A DNA stretch of 64,000 bases from Roseiarcus sp963748545 (GTDB lineage Bacteria > Pseudomonadota > Alphaproteobacteria > Rhizobiales > Beijerinckiaceae). The DNA lies in the NCBI GenBank assembly GCA_963748545.1, contig CAVVJO010000013.1:21072-85071 (forward strand), in the 5' to 3' direction. The position numbers and the translations under genes are program-made. Of the stretch, positions 6,935-17,699 are shown in pieces (position 1 is the stretch's first letter; each line of letters opens with the position of its first letter). Below the pieces are notes generated by a model. It was not told the origin of the DNA, made no database searches, and saw only the letters and a list, made by a program, of their open reading frames with translations.

Positions 6935-9890
6935 ATGACCGACGCGCCCGTAAAAGGCTTCGACTATTCGCAGACCTTGTATCTGCCCAAGACTGACTTT
7001 CCGATGCGCGCGGGGCTGCCGCAGAAGGAGCCGGAGATTCTCGCCCGCTGGGCGCGGGAAAACCTCTACGGACAACTCCGCGAGAGCGCCAAAGGGCGCC
7101 CGAAATTCGTATTGCACGATGGACCGCCTTACGCCAACGGCAACGTCCATATCGGCACGGCGCTGAACAAGATCCTCAAGGACATGGTCGTCCGTTCCCA
7201 TCAGATGGCCGGCAAGGATTCGAATTACGTGCCCGGTTGGGATTGTCACGGCCTTCCGATCGAATGGAAGGTCGAGGAGGAGTTCTATCGCAAGAAGGGC
7301 AAGGTAAAGCCTGACTTCTCGGACCCCGCCGCCATCATCGCGTTCCGGCGCGAATGCCGCGCCTACGCCGAGCACTGGCTCAACGTTCAGCGCGAGGAAT
7401 TCAAGCGCCTCGGCGTCGTCGGAGACTGGGACCACCCTTATCTCACGATGAGCTATCCGGCTGAGGCGCAGATCGCCCGAGAGATCTTCAAATTCGTCGG
7501 CGAATGGGCTGCTTTATCGCGGTTCGAAGCCGGTGATGTGGAGCGTGGTCGAAAAGACCGCGCTCGCCGAGGCGGAAGTCGAGTACGAAGACTACACCAG
7601 TGACACAATTTACGTGGCCTTCCCGGTCGAAGGCGAAGACGCCGAGATCGTCATCTGGACGACGACTCCGTGGACGATCCCGGGCAACCGGGCGATCGCC
7701 TTTTCGCGCCGGGTCTCCTATGGGCGCTACCGGGTGACCGAGGCTTCAGCCGACAATTGGGCCAAGGTCGGTTCGACATACATTCTTGCCGATTCGCTGG
7801 CCAAGGACGCGCTCAAGGCGGCGAAGGCGACGAGCTTCGAGCGCCTCGGCGATGTCAGCGGCGACGCGCTCGCCGCGATGGTCTGCGCGCATCCGCTGCG
7901 CCGCCTCGGCTACGGCTTCATCGTGCCGCTTCTCGAAGGCGATCACGTCACCGAGGACGCCGGCACAGGCTTCGTTCATACCGCGCCCAGCCACGGCCGC
8001 GAGGACTTCGAACTCTGGACCGCCAGCACGCGGCTGCTCCAGGCGCGGGGCGTCGAAACGCGCATTCCCTATACTGTGGACGAAGACGGCGTGCTGACCG
8101 ACGAGGCGCCCGGGTTCACGGGCCGCCGCGTCCTGACCGAGAAGGGGGAGAAGGGCGACGCCAACGACGCCGTGATCAAGGCGCTGATCGAGTCTGGCGC
8201 CCTGATTGCGCGCGGCAAACTCAAGCACCAATATCCGCATAGCTGGCGGTCCAAGAAACCTGTGATCTTCCGCAATACGCCGCAATGGTTCCTGGCGATG
8301 GACCGGCCCTTCGCCAACGCCTCGGGCGGCAAAAGTTTGCGCGAACTCGCGGTCGACGCGATCGAAAGCACGCGCTGGGTGCCCAGGACCGGCGAGAACC
8401 GGATCAAGGGCATGGTCGCCAACAAGCCCGACTGGGTGCTGTCGCGTCAGCGCGCCTGGGGCGTGCCTCTGGCGATTTTCGTGCGCAAGGGCGAGCACGA
8501 GGTTCTCTTCGACGAGGACGTCAATGCGCGTATCGCCCAGGCCTTCGAAAACGAGGGCGCGGACGCCTGGTTCGCCGAGGGCGCAAAGGCGCGTTTCCTC
8601 GGCGACAAATACGATCCCGACGATTACGACAAGGTCGACAACCTGGTCGAGGTTTGGTTCGACTCCGGCTCGACGCACGCCTTCGTCCTGGAGGACGGCG
8701 TTCATTTTCCCGGGCTCGCCGGGATCCGGCGGGCGGTCGATGGCGGCCAGGACGAGGTGATGTATCTCGAGGGCTCGGACCAGCATCGCGGCTGGTTTCA
8801 GTCGTCGCTGCTCGAAAGCTGCGGGACGCGCGGCCGCGCGCCTTTCGACATCGTGCTGACGCATGGCTTTACGCTCGACGAGAAAGGGCGAAAGCAGTCG
8901 AAGTCGCTCGGCAACCAGACCTTCCCGCAAGATGTCATCCGCGTCTCCGGCGCCGACATTCTTCGGCTTTGGGTGGCGAGCGTCGATTATTCGGACGACC
9001 AGCGCATCGGACCGGAGATCCTGAAGGCGGTCGGAGACAATTACCGCAAGCTGAGGAACACCCTTCGGTGGATGCTGGGCACGCTCGCCCACGCAGAGCG
9101 CGGCGATGCGGTCGGGCTCGCGGACATGGCCGAACTTGACCGGTTGATGCTGCACAAGATCGCCGACCTCGATGGCAAGGTTCGCGAGGCGTATGCGAAC
9201 TTTGACTACGCCCGGGTGATCGCGCTCCTGTCGGCCTTTATGAACGCCGACCTGTCCGCCTTTTATTTCGACATTCGAAAGGACGCGCTCTATTGCGATC
9301 CGCCGTCGAGCCTAAAGCGGCTCGGGGCGCTGGAGGCGATCGACCGCATCTTTCAGGCCACAACGATCTGGCTCGCGCCGGTGCTCGCTTTCACGGCCGA
9401 AGAGGCGTGGGCCGCATGGAAGCCGGGGGCGCGCTCGGTCCATCTCGAGCAGTTTCCCGCGATTCCCGAGGCGTGGCGGGACGACGCGCTGGCGCGAAAA
9501 TGGGAAACAATTCGCGCCTTGCGCTCCGCCGTGACCGGCGCCATCGAGATCGCCCGCGCCGAGAAGGAGATTGGTTCGTCGCTTGAGGCCGCCCCGCGCG
9601 TCTATGTCTCGCGGCCGGAACATGTCGAGGCGCTGGCGGGCGTCGATTTCGCCGAGGTCTGCATCACCTCCGACATCGCGATCGAGATCGATGGCGCGGC
9701 GCCCGAGGGCGCATTCTGTCTGCCGGAGCTGCCGGACGTCGCGGTGGTCATCGAGCGGGCGAAGGGGGTCAAATGCGCGCGCTCGTGGCGCTATTTCGAC
9801 CCGTCGACGGCCTCGCCGGATTTCCCGGACGTCAGTCCGCGCGACGCCGAGGCGCTACGCGAGCTGCGGGCGCTCGGCCGCCTTCCGTGA
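6935..9890 (+). CDS. ileS: Isoleucyl-tRNA synthetase (single-base frameshift)
   Basis: Class I synthetase of about 985 residues once corrected. The signature DGPPYANGNVHIG is near residue 63; the KMSKS loop reads KQSKSLGNQ; WVLSRQRAWGVPL and the anticodon-binding domain follow. Reading breaks at about 7505, where one extra T in GGCGAATGGGCTG separates IFKFVGE from the expected GLLYRGSKPVMWS. Removing it restores one frame from 6935 to 9890. This gene is essential, so an assembly error is the likely cause. The C-terminus lacks the zinc-type cysteine cluster seen in some IleRS. It overlaps lspA by GTGA. Confidence 0.95.
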
Positions 9891-10393
9891 AGCCACGTCT
9901 CGTCGGCGCGCTTGTCGCGTTGGTCGTTTTTGCTTGCGACCAGGCGGTGAAGGTCGCCGTGCTCGCGCGCCCCGAGGCCGGGGCCGAGCGGACCGCGATC
10001 GGCCCGTTTCTCGATCTCGTCCTGCGCTGGAACCCCGGCATATCGTTCAGCCTCTTCGCCCAGGACACCGTCATGGGTCGCGCGGTGCTGCTGGCGGTCA
10101 CGCTCGCGGCGACCGTCCTGCTCGGGTGGTGGCTGGCGTCTTGCCGATCGATGCTTTCCGCGATCGGATTGGGCGCAATAATTGGAGGGGCGATCGGCAA
10201 CGCCTGCGACCGGCTGACGCGAGGCGCCGTTGTCGACTATCTCGATCTGCACGCTCTGGGCCGCCATTTCTTCGTGTTCAACCTGGCTGACGCCGCGATC
10301 AATGTCGGGGTGGCGCTCCTGATCCTCGACGTCGCCCTCGGGTCGCGCAGCGCGCAGTCTGGGCGAGAGGCGCCGCCCGGGACGGGCCGGTGA
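9887..10393 (+). CDS. lspA: Lipoprotein signal peptidase (signal peptidase II)
   Basis: 168 residues from the GTG at 9887, which overlaps the ileS stop. There are four hydrophobic segments. The conserved motifs include the DQAVK segment near the N-terminus, GNACDRLTRGAVVDYLDL with both catalytic-type Asp residues, and FNLADAAI. It is an inner-membrane aspartyl protease that removes the signal peptide from diacylglyceryl-prolipoproteins. The ileS-lspA linkage is standard. Confidence 0.92.
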   Translation: MKPRLVGALVALVVFACDQAVKVAVLARPEAGAERTAIGPFLDLVLRWNPGISFSLFAQDTVMGRAVLLAVTLAATVLLGWWLASCRSMLSAIGLGAIIGGAIGNACDRLTRGAVVDYLDLHALGRHFFVFNLADAAINVGVALLILDVALGSRSAQSGREAPPGTGR

Positions 10394-11107
10394 GCCGTCA
10401 ATCGCTCGGGACCCAAGCGGCCGTTTCTGACGGACTGCGTTGCTGACGTCGGCTGCGAAACGAATTTACGGAATCCATCGCGATTTTTCTTTCCAAAAAT
10501 CCGTAATCATGGCACATTGGGGGATGGCGCCTTGGAGAATGCCGCATGGAGGATGAACAAGCGCGCGTCGGTTCGGTCATTGGGGCTCAGGGGAAAACGC
10601 GTGACGGGACCCGCCGCTCTTCGCCGCCGCCTATGCCGCGAAAACATCCCTTTGCAGACGCGTAACAGATTGAAAACACTCGAAACGGCAATGGAGAGCT
10701 CTTGCTTGAGGTTGGCGTGGATTTGGGTCTGACGACCGGCTCGCTTGGCCGGCGACCCCGGCGCTTTTGCGATCGCACGCGCAGGAAGTGGCCAATCGGG
10801 CGACAGTCGCGCGAAGGACTCGGCCTCTGCTCCGCCCCGGGGATTCAAGCGTACCCCTGGACGTCACGCTTCCCGCTCGGAATGGCGCCGAGGCCGACAC
10901 GGCGCGGATTCGCGCGAAGGAGGGTTTAGCTCGTTGAAAACGCTTGCGGGAGACCATCCGCGCGGCGCCCGTTCAAAGTCGATCGCCCGGGGAAGGCAGC
11001 GCGCGAACGGCTCAGCACGCCATGGAATAGCCGGAATTTATGAGGATGAGATCCGGCGCCTTCTCTGGCGGCCCGATTCGGCCGCGCTGCGTTAAGAGAA
11101 AAAAGGA
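10394..11107. other. Gene-free gap of ~710 bases
   Basis: I see no convincing gene on either strand. Open frames here have Arg/Ser-rich compositions typical of shadows in GC-rich DNA. An AT-richer stretch at 10450-10510 (CGATTTTTCTTTCC and nearby) could be a promoter region for the downstream gene. Confidence 0.4.
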
Positions 11108-11716
11108 ATGCACTTCAAAGTTCTCGGAACCGTGATCGCCTTGGCTACGGTCGCTTGCCTGGCCTCAGGCTCGGCGCGTGCGGGCGATGACGGGGCGGCT
11201 CCGTTGTGGGAAGGAATCGGATCGATTTTTGGCCCGCTGGTGGGACTCAGTCATGACGAGAAAGATCCGATCGACTACCGCGAGCATGGCAAGATCGTCG
11301 TGCCGAAGTCGTTGGACCTTCCCAAGCCCAATGCCGCGCCCGCGCCCGTTGGCGGGGCGTGGCCGGTGAATCAGGAGAATGAGCGCAAAGCGCTCGCAAA
11401 GGAGCAGGAAAAGAAGAAGATTGTTGGCGTCGGCGACGTGCGGCTGCGCAACCTTCATTCCTTCCCCAACGCGCCCGTTACGGTGGGCGCGTCTGATCAA
11501 CCTGGCGGCCCAGCCGATCAGGCTGAAAAGCCGGAATCCACATCGATGCTGGGGAATCTCAATCCTCTGGGCTGGGTCGGCATGGGCAAATCGAAGCCCC
11601 TGGGTCCCGAGCCGGACAGGGAATGGCTCACGGATCCGCCGACCGGCTACCGGGCTCCCGCGGCTCAGGCTGCGACGGGCGCTCACCAGACGACGCCAGG
11701 ACAGGCTTCGAACTAA
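11108..11716 (+). CDS. Exported conserved hypothetical protein downstream of lspA
   Basis: 202 residues with a probable signal peptide (residues 1-25, ending SGSARAGDD). It contains a segment IDYREHGKIVVPKSLDLPKP, a pattern known from DUF3035-like/Rhizobiales proteins encoded next to lspA, and an Ala/Pro-rich C-terminus. A strong AAAAAAGG-type ribosome-binding site precedes the ATG. Probably periplasmic; function unknown. Confidence 0.65.
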   Translation: MHFKVLGTVIALATVACLASGSARAGDDGAAPLWEGIGSIFGPLVGLSHDEKDPIDYREHGKIVVPKSLDLPKPNAAPAPVGGAWPVNQENERKALAKEQEKKKIVGVGDVRLRNLHSFPNAPVTVGASDQPGGPADQAEKPESTSMLGNLNPLGWVGMGKSKPLGPEPDREWLTDPPTGYRAPAAQAATGAHQTTPGQASN

Positions 11717-12166
11717 CGCTCTTGGCGCGCGGCTTCGGGAGCGGATCGGCGCTGCCGAATTGGCGCTTGGCGGAAGGATGAAAAGCGGTTATCTTGCCAT
11801 CAAGAATCGCCGCATTGGGCTCTGTCGATCGGCGTAAGGGATGGGCAGTGGCGGGCCGTTCGCGGACAGGACCGCTCGATTAGACGACACCTTTTAGTGT
11901 TGCGCCGAATCTCTGAAGGCCCGGCCGGATTTGCGGAAGGTCACGGTCGATTGCGCCAATCGGTGTACGGATAGCGCCGCCGACGGTGGGGGCTGGCGAA
12001 CCGAAATGACGCGGAATGTGCGAGCGCGGGTGAGGGGGCGAGGCTTTGTCGTCTGAGCGATGAGCGCGGCGGCAATTTGCGATTGACGGATCAATCGGAG
12101 GCGTTTTCGCGCCGGCGCCCTTGGCGACGATGGACGGCGTAGTCCGACGACAAACTGGAAAAGGCA
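11717..12166. other. Gene-free gap of ~450 bases
   Basis: No gene recognised. A long minus-strand frame crossing this gap is antisense to the DUF4167 gene and lacks any recognisable family. It may contain the DUF4167 promoter. Confidence 0.4.
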
Positions 12167-13134
12167 ATGAGACCAGGTCAGAACAAGAGGATGCGCGGAC
12201 GGCCGACGAATGGCCGACGAGGGCCAAACCCGTTGACTCGATCCTACAAGTCGAACGGACCGGACGTGAAGATTCGTGGAAATGCGCAGCATGTGGCTGA
12301 GAAGTATCTTCAACTGGCGCGCGACGCCCATACAGGCGGAGATCCGGTCGCAGCGGAGAACTACCTGCAGCACGCTGAGCATTATTTCCGCATAATCGCC
12401 GCCGCGCAGGCCGCTCAGGCGATGGCGCAGAGCGGACAGGTTCGTCAGGCGGGCGACGGCGATGGCGACGATCTCGAGGACGACGACGACTTTAGCGCGC
12501 TGTCGGACCGTTTCGCCTCTCCGTCGGAGCGGGCGGGCGCTTCGTTCCAGCCTCCGCAAAACGCTTTTCAAAATCAGCCTAGCGCGCCCAACGCCCCCCA
12601 GCCGTTCGTCGAGCGCCCCCCTTTCGACCCTGAAAGACAGAGCCAGGGCGATCGCAGCGGATTTCAGCCCCGCCAAGACCGCCAGGGCAATCGCTTTCCA
12701 GACCGCGGCCCGCGTCAAGACCGCCAGTTCGGCGACCGAAACGACGGCTATCGCGATAATCGCCAAAACCGCGACGGCCGGCCGCGCGAGTTTCGCCCGT
12801 ATCGCGACCCCGCGAATCAGCAGGGCCCGCGCGAGGCCGCGCCGGACGCGGTCGGAGCGGCTTTGCCGTCGTTCATCACCGGTCCGGTTAGACCGAACGT
12901 GACCAATCGGAAGCGCCGCCGTCGCCGGTCTCGGATCCCCAACCGACGGACGTCGAGGGCAACGAAGCGGGAGCGCATGCTTTTGGCGAGCAGGCCTCGG
13001 GCGAGGCCCGCTTCCCGCGCGGACGAAGGCGCCGGTTGCGATCGCCCTATGGTTTCAACGCCGTGCAGACCGATCAGGACATGCCCGACCCGGCGCCCAA
13101 TCCGATGAGCGACGAGTCGCCGGTCAACGAATAG
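12167..13134 (+). CDS. DUF4167 domain protein (frameshift near the 3' end)
   Basis: The conserved N-terminal domain (residues 1-85) is clear: MRPGQNKRMRGR, GPNPLTRSYKSNGPDVK and IRGNAQHVAEKYLQLARDA. It is followed by a long low-complexity region rich in Arg, Asp, Gln, Asn and Pro, as usual for the family, so it is probably RNA- or nucleic-acid-associated (inference). At about 12907 (GACCAATCGGAAG) the frame shifts. Adding one base gives EAPPSPVSDPQ and a C-terminus with FPRGRRRRLRSPYGFNAVQ ending at 13134. Without the correction a 313-residue protein with an Arg-rich nonsense tail results. Single-base deletion by sequencing error is likely. Confidence 0.85.
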
Positions 13135-13206
13135 CCCTCGCAAGATGCGGACTGGATCTCGGGGAAAGCGGCGACGAGACCCGCGACGCGGGGGATGTGC
13201 TTTCGG

Positions 13207-13992
13207 TCAAAGTCCCTGCGTCGGGTTATCCGTTGAGTGATGCGCTCCCGCGGAGACATCAACAGGAAGTTGTTCGGCGCCGTTGGTCGGGCGTATCGCG
13301 GTCAACGTCACGGAATCGGGCGTGGTTCTCGCTTCGATCGTCATTCCGCAGGCCTTAGCGAGCAAACTCGCATAGTAGGGCTGAATGGAGTGGCCGTCGA
13401 TCAATTCGGGTTCTCCGCCTGACAGCACAGACGCGACGGAGGGCGGAAAGCGCACGGTCGAGCCCGAGGCGCTGATCCGAATGCCCAGGTTTTCGCCTTC
13501 GCCGGTCAGACCGACGCTCACCACCCCGCCGCGCGCGATCGCCGCGGCGGCGACGAGGCAGAGGTTGAGCATGAGCTTAACGGCGTTCTTCGGCGCAAGC
13601 TGACGCGGCGCCTCCCACGCTAGGGTGGTACGGTCGTTGGCGATGAGGCCGCGCGCCGCATTTTCCGCATCGCCTGTGTCGATCGCTGCGGAGAGAGATC
13701 CGGCCGCGCCAAAGGCGAGCCGACAGAATTGCAGTCGCGCAGACGCGGCCGCGGCGCTTTTTTTGATGAGGTCCATGGCTACGGCGCGCATTTCGGGATC
13801 GTCGTCGCCGTCGAGAACCTCAAGGCCGTTGATAATGGCGCCGACCGGGCTGATGACGTCGTGACATACGCGCGAGCATAGGAGGGCGGCGAGATCGAGC
13901 GGAGCGATTGTCAAGCGGCTGATCCTATGGTCAATGCCTATCGCGCCGGCGGAAGGCAAATCGCTCGCGAGCGCAATGAACCGCGCTGGCAT
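13207..13992 (-). CDS. chpT: Histidine phosphotransferase ChpT
   Basis: 261 residues from the ATG at 13992; a longer frame to 14112 exists, and the start could also lie further inside near LTIAPLDLAALL. The DHp-like motif LLCSRVCHDVISPVGAI carries the phospho-accepting His, followed by NGLEVL, and then a degenerate HATPase-like domain. In alphaproteobacteria ChpT relays phosphate from CckA to CtrA and CpdR in cell-cycle control. It is divergent from cysQ. Oddity: ISP(V/L)GAIINGLEVL has a hydrophobic Ile where NNGLEVL is common. Confidence 0.88.
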   Translation of the reverse strand: MPARFIALASDLPSAGAIGIDHRISRLTIAPLDLAALLCSRVCHDVISPVGAIINGLEVLDGDDDPEMRAVAMDLIKKSAAAASARLQFCRLAFGAAGSLSAAIDTGDAENAARGLIANDRTTLAWEAPRQLAPKNAVKLMLNLCLVAAAAIARGGVVSVGLTGEGENLGIRISASGSTVRFPPSVASVLSGGEPELIDGHSIQPYYASLLAKACGMTIEARTTPDSVTLTAIRPTNGAEQLPVDVSAGAHHSTDNPTQGL

Positions 13993-14110
13993 ACGCGATT
14001 CGCGCGGTCGCCGCGATACCCTTGGAGCGCAGAACGCGCGCCAACGCGTCGACGAACCGGACGTATCGTGATTCTTGAGACATAAAGACAGCCTTGCGGA
14101 CACTTCACGC

Positions 14111-14947
14111 ATGAGACGACCGATCGATCTGGATCACGTCGCGCGAGACGCCGTCGCCGCCGGGCTTGCGGAGATCGCGATCGCCGCCGGCCCCGCGGTT
14201 ATGGACGTGTACGCCTCCGGAGGGCGCGTCTCAGCCAAATCGGACGGCAGTCCGGTCACTCTCGCCGACGAACGGGCGGAGGCGATCATCTGCGAATGCC
14301 TCGGCCACGCCTTGCCGGCGACGCCGGTGGTCGCGGAAGAGATGACCGCAAGCGGGCGAGACCTCGTCGTCGCCGACCAATTCCTGCTCGTCGATCCGCT
14401 GGACGGGACGAAAGAGTTCATCACTCGCAACGGCGAATTCACCATCAACGTGGCGCTCATCGAATCGGGGCGGCCGATCGCCGGGGCGGTCTATGCGCCA
14501 GTGCTCAACCGGTTGTGGTTCGGCGGCGAGCACGCCTTCGTCTGCGATGTCCCGGTCGGCGAGGAGTTGCCCGACCCGTCCGCCTGGAAGTTAATTCACA
14601 CACGGACTGCGCCGGACAAACTGGTGGTCCTGGCCAGTCGATCGCACCTGGACGTCGAGACCGAGGCGTTTCTCGCCCGGCTTCCCGTAGCGGAGCGCAG
14701 AGCCGCAGGATCGTCCCTGAAGTTCTGTCTTGTGGCCGAAGGGGCGGCCGACGTCTACCCGCGCTTCGGGCCGACCATGGAGTGGGACACCGCCGCTGGG
14801 GACGCGGTTCTGCGCGCGGCCGGCGGCGTCGTGCTCGGTTCGTCGGGCGCCCCGCTTGCCTACGGAAAGGTCGGAGCAGATTTGCGCAACGGGTCGTTCG
14901 TCGCATGGGGCGACCCCGATGCGCCCCTACAATTCCGCGAACGTTAA
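14111..14947 (+). CDS. cysQ: 3'(2'),5'-bisphosphate nucleotidase
   Basis: 278 residues of the inositol-monophosphatase superfamily. The metal-binding motifs are visible: VAEEM, FLLVDPLDGTKEFI (DPxDGTxxF) near residue 95, and MEWDTAAGDAVL (WDxAAGD) near residue 220. CysQ removes the 3'-phosphate from PAP/PAPS and so recycles the by-product of sulfate assimilation. The chosen ATG at 14111 gives the family's usual N-terminus; an upstream in-frame ATG at 14075 would overlap the divergent chpT promoter. Confidence 0.92.
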   Translation: MRRPIDLDHVARDAVAAGLAEIAIAAGPAVMDVYASGGRVSAKSDGSPVTLADERAEAIICECLGHALPATPVVAEEMTASGRDLVVADQFLLVDPLDGTKEFITRNGEFTINVALIESGRPIAGAVYAPVLNRLWFGGEHAFVCDVPVGEELPDPSAWKLIHTRTAPDKLVVLASRSHLDVETEAFLARLPVAERRAAGSSLKFCLVAEGAADVYPRFGPTMEWDTAAGDAVLRAAGGVVLGSSGAPLAYGKVGADLRNGSFVAWGDPDAPLQFRER

Positions 14948-15032
14948 TCATCGGTCAACATCCTTAACGGACCATGGCCATTGAGGCGGCGGAGATTCGG
15001 GCGGACGCGGGGCGCGCCGCTTTGGAGCGCGA

Positions 15033-15608
15033 ATGATGAGCAAATTAACGCGTCGAAGGGCCCTGGCTATGGTTGCGCTAGGCCCCATGGCGATTTGCGG
15101 GCGAGCGAACGCCGACGAACCGCCGGCGAACTTCTCCGTCGACGAGGTCGTGGACGACGGGCACAAGTTTTTTGGCGGTCTGTCGCGTGGCCTTGCCGAC
15201 GCCGTTCAAGAAGCCGCCCGCCGATGGGGTTTGCCGAACGCCTACATTCTCGGCCAGGAGGCGTCAGGCGCGTTCGTTGGAGGGCTTCGTTACGGCGAAG
15301 GCAAAATGTATACGCGCAACGCCGGCCAGCAGCCGGTGTTCTGGCAGGGGCCTTCGCTGGGATTCGATTGGGGCGGTGACGGCGATCGCACGATGATGCT
15401 GGTCTATAATCTTCCGGCCCTTGGAGCCATCTACCAGCGATTCGGCGGCCTCAACGGCTCGGCATATTTCATCGGAGGCTTCAGTTTCACGGCGCTTGAC
15501 GCTGCGGGGGTCGTTGTGGTGCCGATCCGGACCGGTGTCGGCGCCCGTCTCGGGGTCAATGTCGGCTATCTGAAGTTCACCGAACGCGCGACTTGGAATC
15601 CATTTTGA
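15033..15608 (+). CDS. eipA: EipA/DUF1134 envelope protein
   Basis: 191 residues with a signal peptide (about 1-27, ending RANADE) and a small beta-barrel DUF1134 domain containing LGQEASGAFVGGLRYGEG, GFDWGGDGDRTMMLVYNLP and the C-terminal YLKFTERATWNPF. EipA of Brucella is a periplasmic protein needed for cell-envelope integrity. It lies after cysQ on the same strand. Confidence 0.88.
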   Translation: MMSKLTRRRALAMVALGPMAICGRANADEPPANFSVDEVVDDGHKFFGGLSRGLADAVQEAARRWGLPNAYILGQEASGAFVGGLRYGEGKMYTRNAGQQPVFWQGPSLGFDWGGDGDRTMMLVYNLPALGAIYQRFGGLNGSAYFIGGFSFTALDAAGVVVVPIRTGVGARLGVNVGYLKFTERATWNPF

Positions 15609-15613
15609 GGAAA

Positions 15614-15636
15614 CCGCTCTCGCAGCGCGAGAGCGG
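15614..15636 (+). terminator. Perfect hairpin after eipA
   Basis: CCGCTCTCGC and GCGAGAGCGG form a 10-bp stem with an AGC loop 6 bases after the eipA stop codon. There is no T-tract, so termination would not be classical; it may protect the transcript end. Confidence 0.45.
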
Positions 15637-15733
15637 GCTGCCGAAAGCGCACGCCGGTCTTTTGAAATAATCTCGCGTTAGGAGACGCTGGAGCGCCTTA
15701 TGGGACGGCCGCCTATGCAGTCGTACGCCCTTT

Positions 15734-17050
15734 GTGCCAAGATGGTGGGGGCGGCGAACGGCGTGGGATTGGGCGATCTTGATTGAGCAGGCGCTCTTCT
15801 TAGCGATCGGGTTCCTGGCCGCGACGTTGGCGGCGGTTGCGGCGGCGCCGATGGTGTCTCGTCGCGCGATGCGACTTGCAACCGCTCGATCCCGGCTTCG
15901 CGCGCAGGGCACCCAGAAACAGGCGATTGCCGAGGCTGACGCCTTGCGCGCCCGACATGCCGTAGAGCAGGCCCGGGTCGAACGCAATCTGTCGCTCGCC
16001 GAAGAAGCTGAGGCCATCCTGCGTGTCACCATCGGCCGCCAGGCCGCGGAGATCATAAGGCTCACAAGCGACGTCCATGAGCTCAAGGGCGAGCTTTATG
16101 ACCAGCACGAAAGGGCCGATGTATTGGTTCGTCAGCAGCGCGACCTTCGGGCGGCGGTCGACGCAAGCCAGTTCTTCCTTGAAGACGCCTTCGTTCAACG
16201 CGACCGAGCTTTGGCCGCCAGGCTCGCAGCCGAGGCGCACGCGGCGGAACTCCACTCGGAGACCAGTCGGCTCCGCGCCCGCGTTGCCGTGTCCGCCGCC
16301 AGAACCGAATATCTCGAAGGACGCATGGAAGACCTGACGGCCGCGTTGCAGACGGCCCGCGCCAGAACGGAACAAGCCAACGCCCAACGGGAGGCCGAAC
16401 GCGGCAGGATGTCTGCGCTGGAAGAGGGCGTGGCAGCCTCCGCTAGCGAGAACAGAAGCCTGACAGTCCGATTGTCCAGGTCCGCTGCCGAACATGGTCA
16501 TCTCGTGGAGAGGGCCGCGGAGCTGGAGCGGAGGCTTCGGCTTAGCGAAAAGGCGCGGGAGGACGCGCTGCTCGAAAGCAGCCGGCGACTTGTGGACCTT
16601 GGGGATCGGGAGGCGGCGCTGGCCCTCGAGACCTCGAAAGGCGCTCAACTCGTTGCGCTAGCGAAGGAGCAGCACCCGCATGAAAGCGCATCGGCTCTCG
16701 GCGCAGACACGCTCGCCTCCGCTTACCGGGTGATAGAGGGCTCTCTGCGCACGGCGCGCGTCGAACAGGAATCCCTGGACCGGGAGAACGAGGTCTTTCG
16801 AAAGCACCGTGTCGGCGTCGGCAACTCGACCGCCAACTCGCAATTGCGCCGCTCGATCGACCGACTGGGCCGGGAGGTCGTCCGTCTGTTCGCGCTGAAG
16901 GCAGAGGAAAAGGACCCGCGTGTTGCAGACCGAGAGGCGCCAGGTATTCGCGACGTTGAACACGCGTCGACTTCCGGGGACGGACAGGGCCGCGGACCCG
17001 GCCAGGGCCGTTTCCGACGCGCTGGACGTTCACGCGCGCCGGAGCGATGA
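15734..17050 (+). CDS. Membrane-anchored coiled-coil protein, hypothetical
   Basis: 438 residues from a GTG at 15734 (an internal TTG at 15779 is an alternative). One N-terminal membrane segment (about residues 15-40, LFLAIGFLAATLAAVAAAP) is followed by about 330 residues of Ala/Arg/Glu/Leu-rich heptad sequence, strongly predicted coiled coil. The tail is Gly/Arg-rich. I do not recognise a named family. It may be an envelope- or division-linked scaffold by analogy with similarly built proteins, but this is only structural resemblance. Confidence 0.6.
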   Translation: MPRWWGRRTAWDWAILIEQALFLAIGFLAATLAAVAAAPMVSRRAMRLATARSRLRAQGTQKQAIAEADALRARHAVEQARVERNLSLAEEAEAILRVTIGRQAAEIIRLTSDVHELKGELYDQHERADVLVRQQRDLRAAVDASQFFLEDAFVQRDRALAARLAAEAHAAELHSETSRLRARVAVSAARTEYLEGRMEDLTAALQTARARTEQANAQREAERGRMSALEEGVAASASENRSLTVRLSRSAAEHGHLVERAAELERRLRLSEKAREDALLESSRRLVDLGDREAALALETSKGAQLVALAKEQHPHESASALGADTLASAYRVIEGSLRTARVEQESLDRENEVFRKHRVGVGNSTANSQLRRSIDRLGREVVRLFALKAEEKDPRVADREAPGIRDVEHASTSGDGQGRGPGQGRFRRAGRSRAPER

Positions 17051-17114
17051 ATGGGCAGCCGCCCCTTTCACCGGGGAGCCAGGCTGAATCGAAATCGAAG
17101 TTTAGGGGAAACGC

Positions 17115-17699
17115 ATGGGCGACGATCCGGCCGAGACGGCCGTCGAGACCAAGGAAAAGGACCGCACGGTTGCGATGGTGATCGCGGTCCTCGCGCTGCT
17201 GCTCGCGCTCACCGAGGCGGGGGCCAAGAGGGCACAGCACCTCTCAACGGAAAGCAACATCGAAGCCTCCGATCTGTTCAATTTCTACCAGGCGAAGAGA
17301 ATTCGCTCGACGGTCGTGGAGACCGCGGCCCAGGCTCTCGAGGCCCAGCGAGCCACAGTCGACGACGCCAAGGCGCGGGAAGCGATCGACAAGCAGATCG
17401 AGAACTTCCGAGCGACGATCGCGCGCTTCGAGCACGACCCAGCGAAGCCGGAGGACAGTTTGGATGCGATTCAGGAACGGGCGAACCGGTCGATCGAAGT
17501 GCGGGAACTCGCCAATCACAGGCTTGAGCGTTACGAACTCGGCAGCGGGCTGACGCAGATAGCGATCGTGCTCGCGTCCGCTGCGATTATTACGGAGATC
17601 GGCGTCCTGCTTTGGTTCAGCATCGGGCTCGGCGCGATCGGCGCAATTTTGATGGCTCTGGGATTTTTTGCGCCAACCGCTCTGAACATCCTCGGCTGA
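17115..17699 (+). CDS. DUF4337 family membrane protein
   Basis: 194 residues: an acidic N-terminus, TM1 (about 20-35, VAMVIAVLALLLALTEAG), a soluble helical middle with ESNIEASDLFNFYQAKRIR typical of DUF4337, and two C-terminal membrane segments (about 145-190). Function unknown. A weak GGGGAAAC-type ribosome-binding site precedes the ATG. It is convergent with the DUF2336 gene, whose apparent 3' end overlaps it. Confidence 0.8.
   Translation: MGDDPAETAVETKEKDRTVAMVIAVLALLLALTEAGAKRAQHLSTESNIEASDLFNFYQAKRIRSTVVETAAQALEAQRATVDDAKAREAIDKQIENFRATIARFEHDPAKPEDSLDAIQERANRSIEVRELANHRLERYELGSGLTQIAIVLASAAIITEIGVLLWFSIGLGAIGAILMALGFFAPTALNILG

Noticed and set aside
6935..9890. Programmed frameshifting in ileS
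   Set aside because: No slippery heptamer or downstream pseudoknot is evident, the same kind of indel hits six other unrelated genes, and ileS is not known to use recoding.
11894..12766. 290-residue minus-strand frame opposite the DUF4167 gene
   Set aside because: Composition looks membrane-like only because it is antisense to a polar low-complexity coding sequence; no ribosome-binding site or family.
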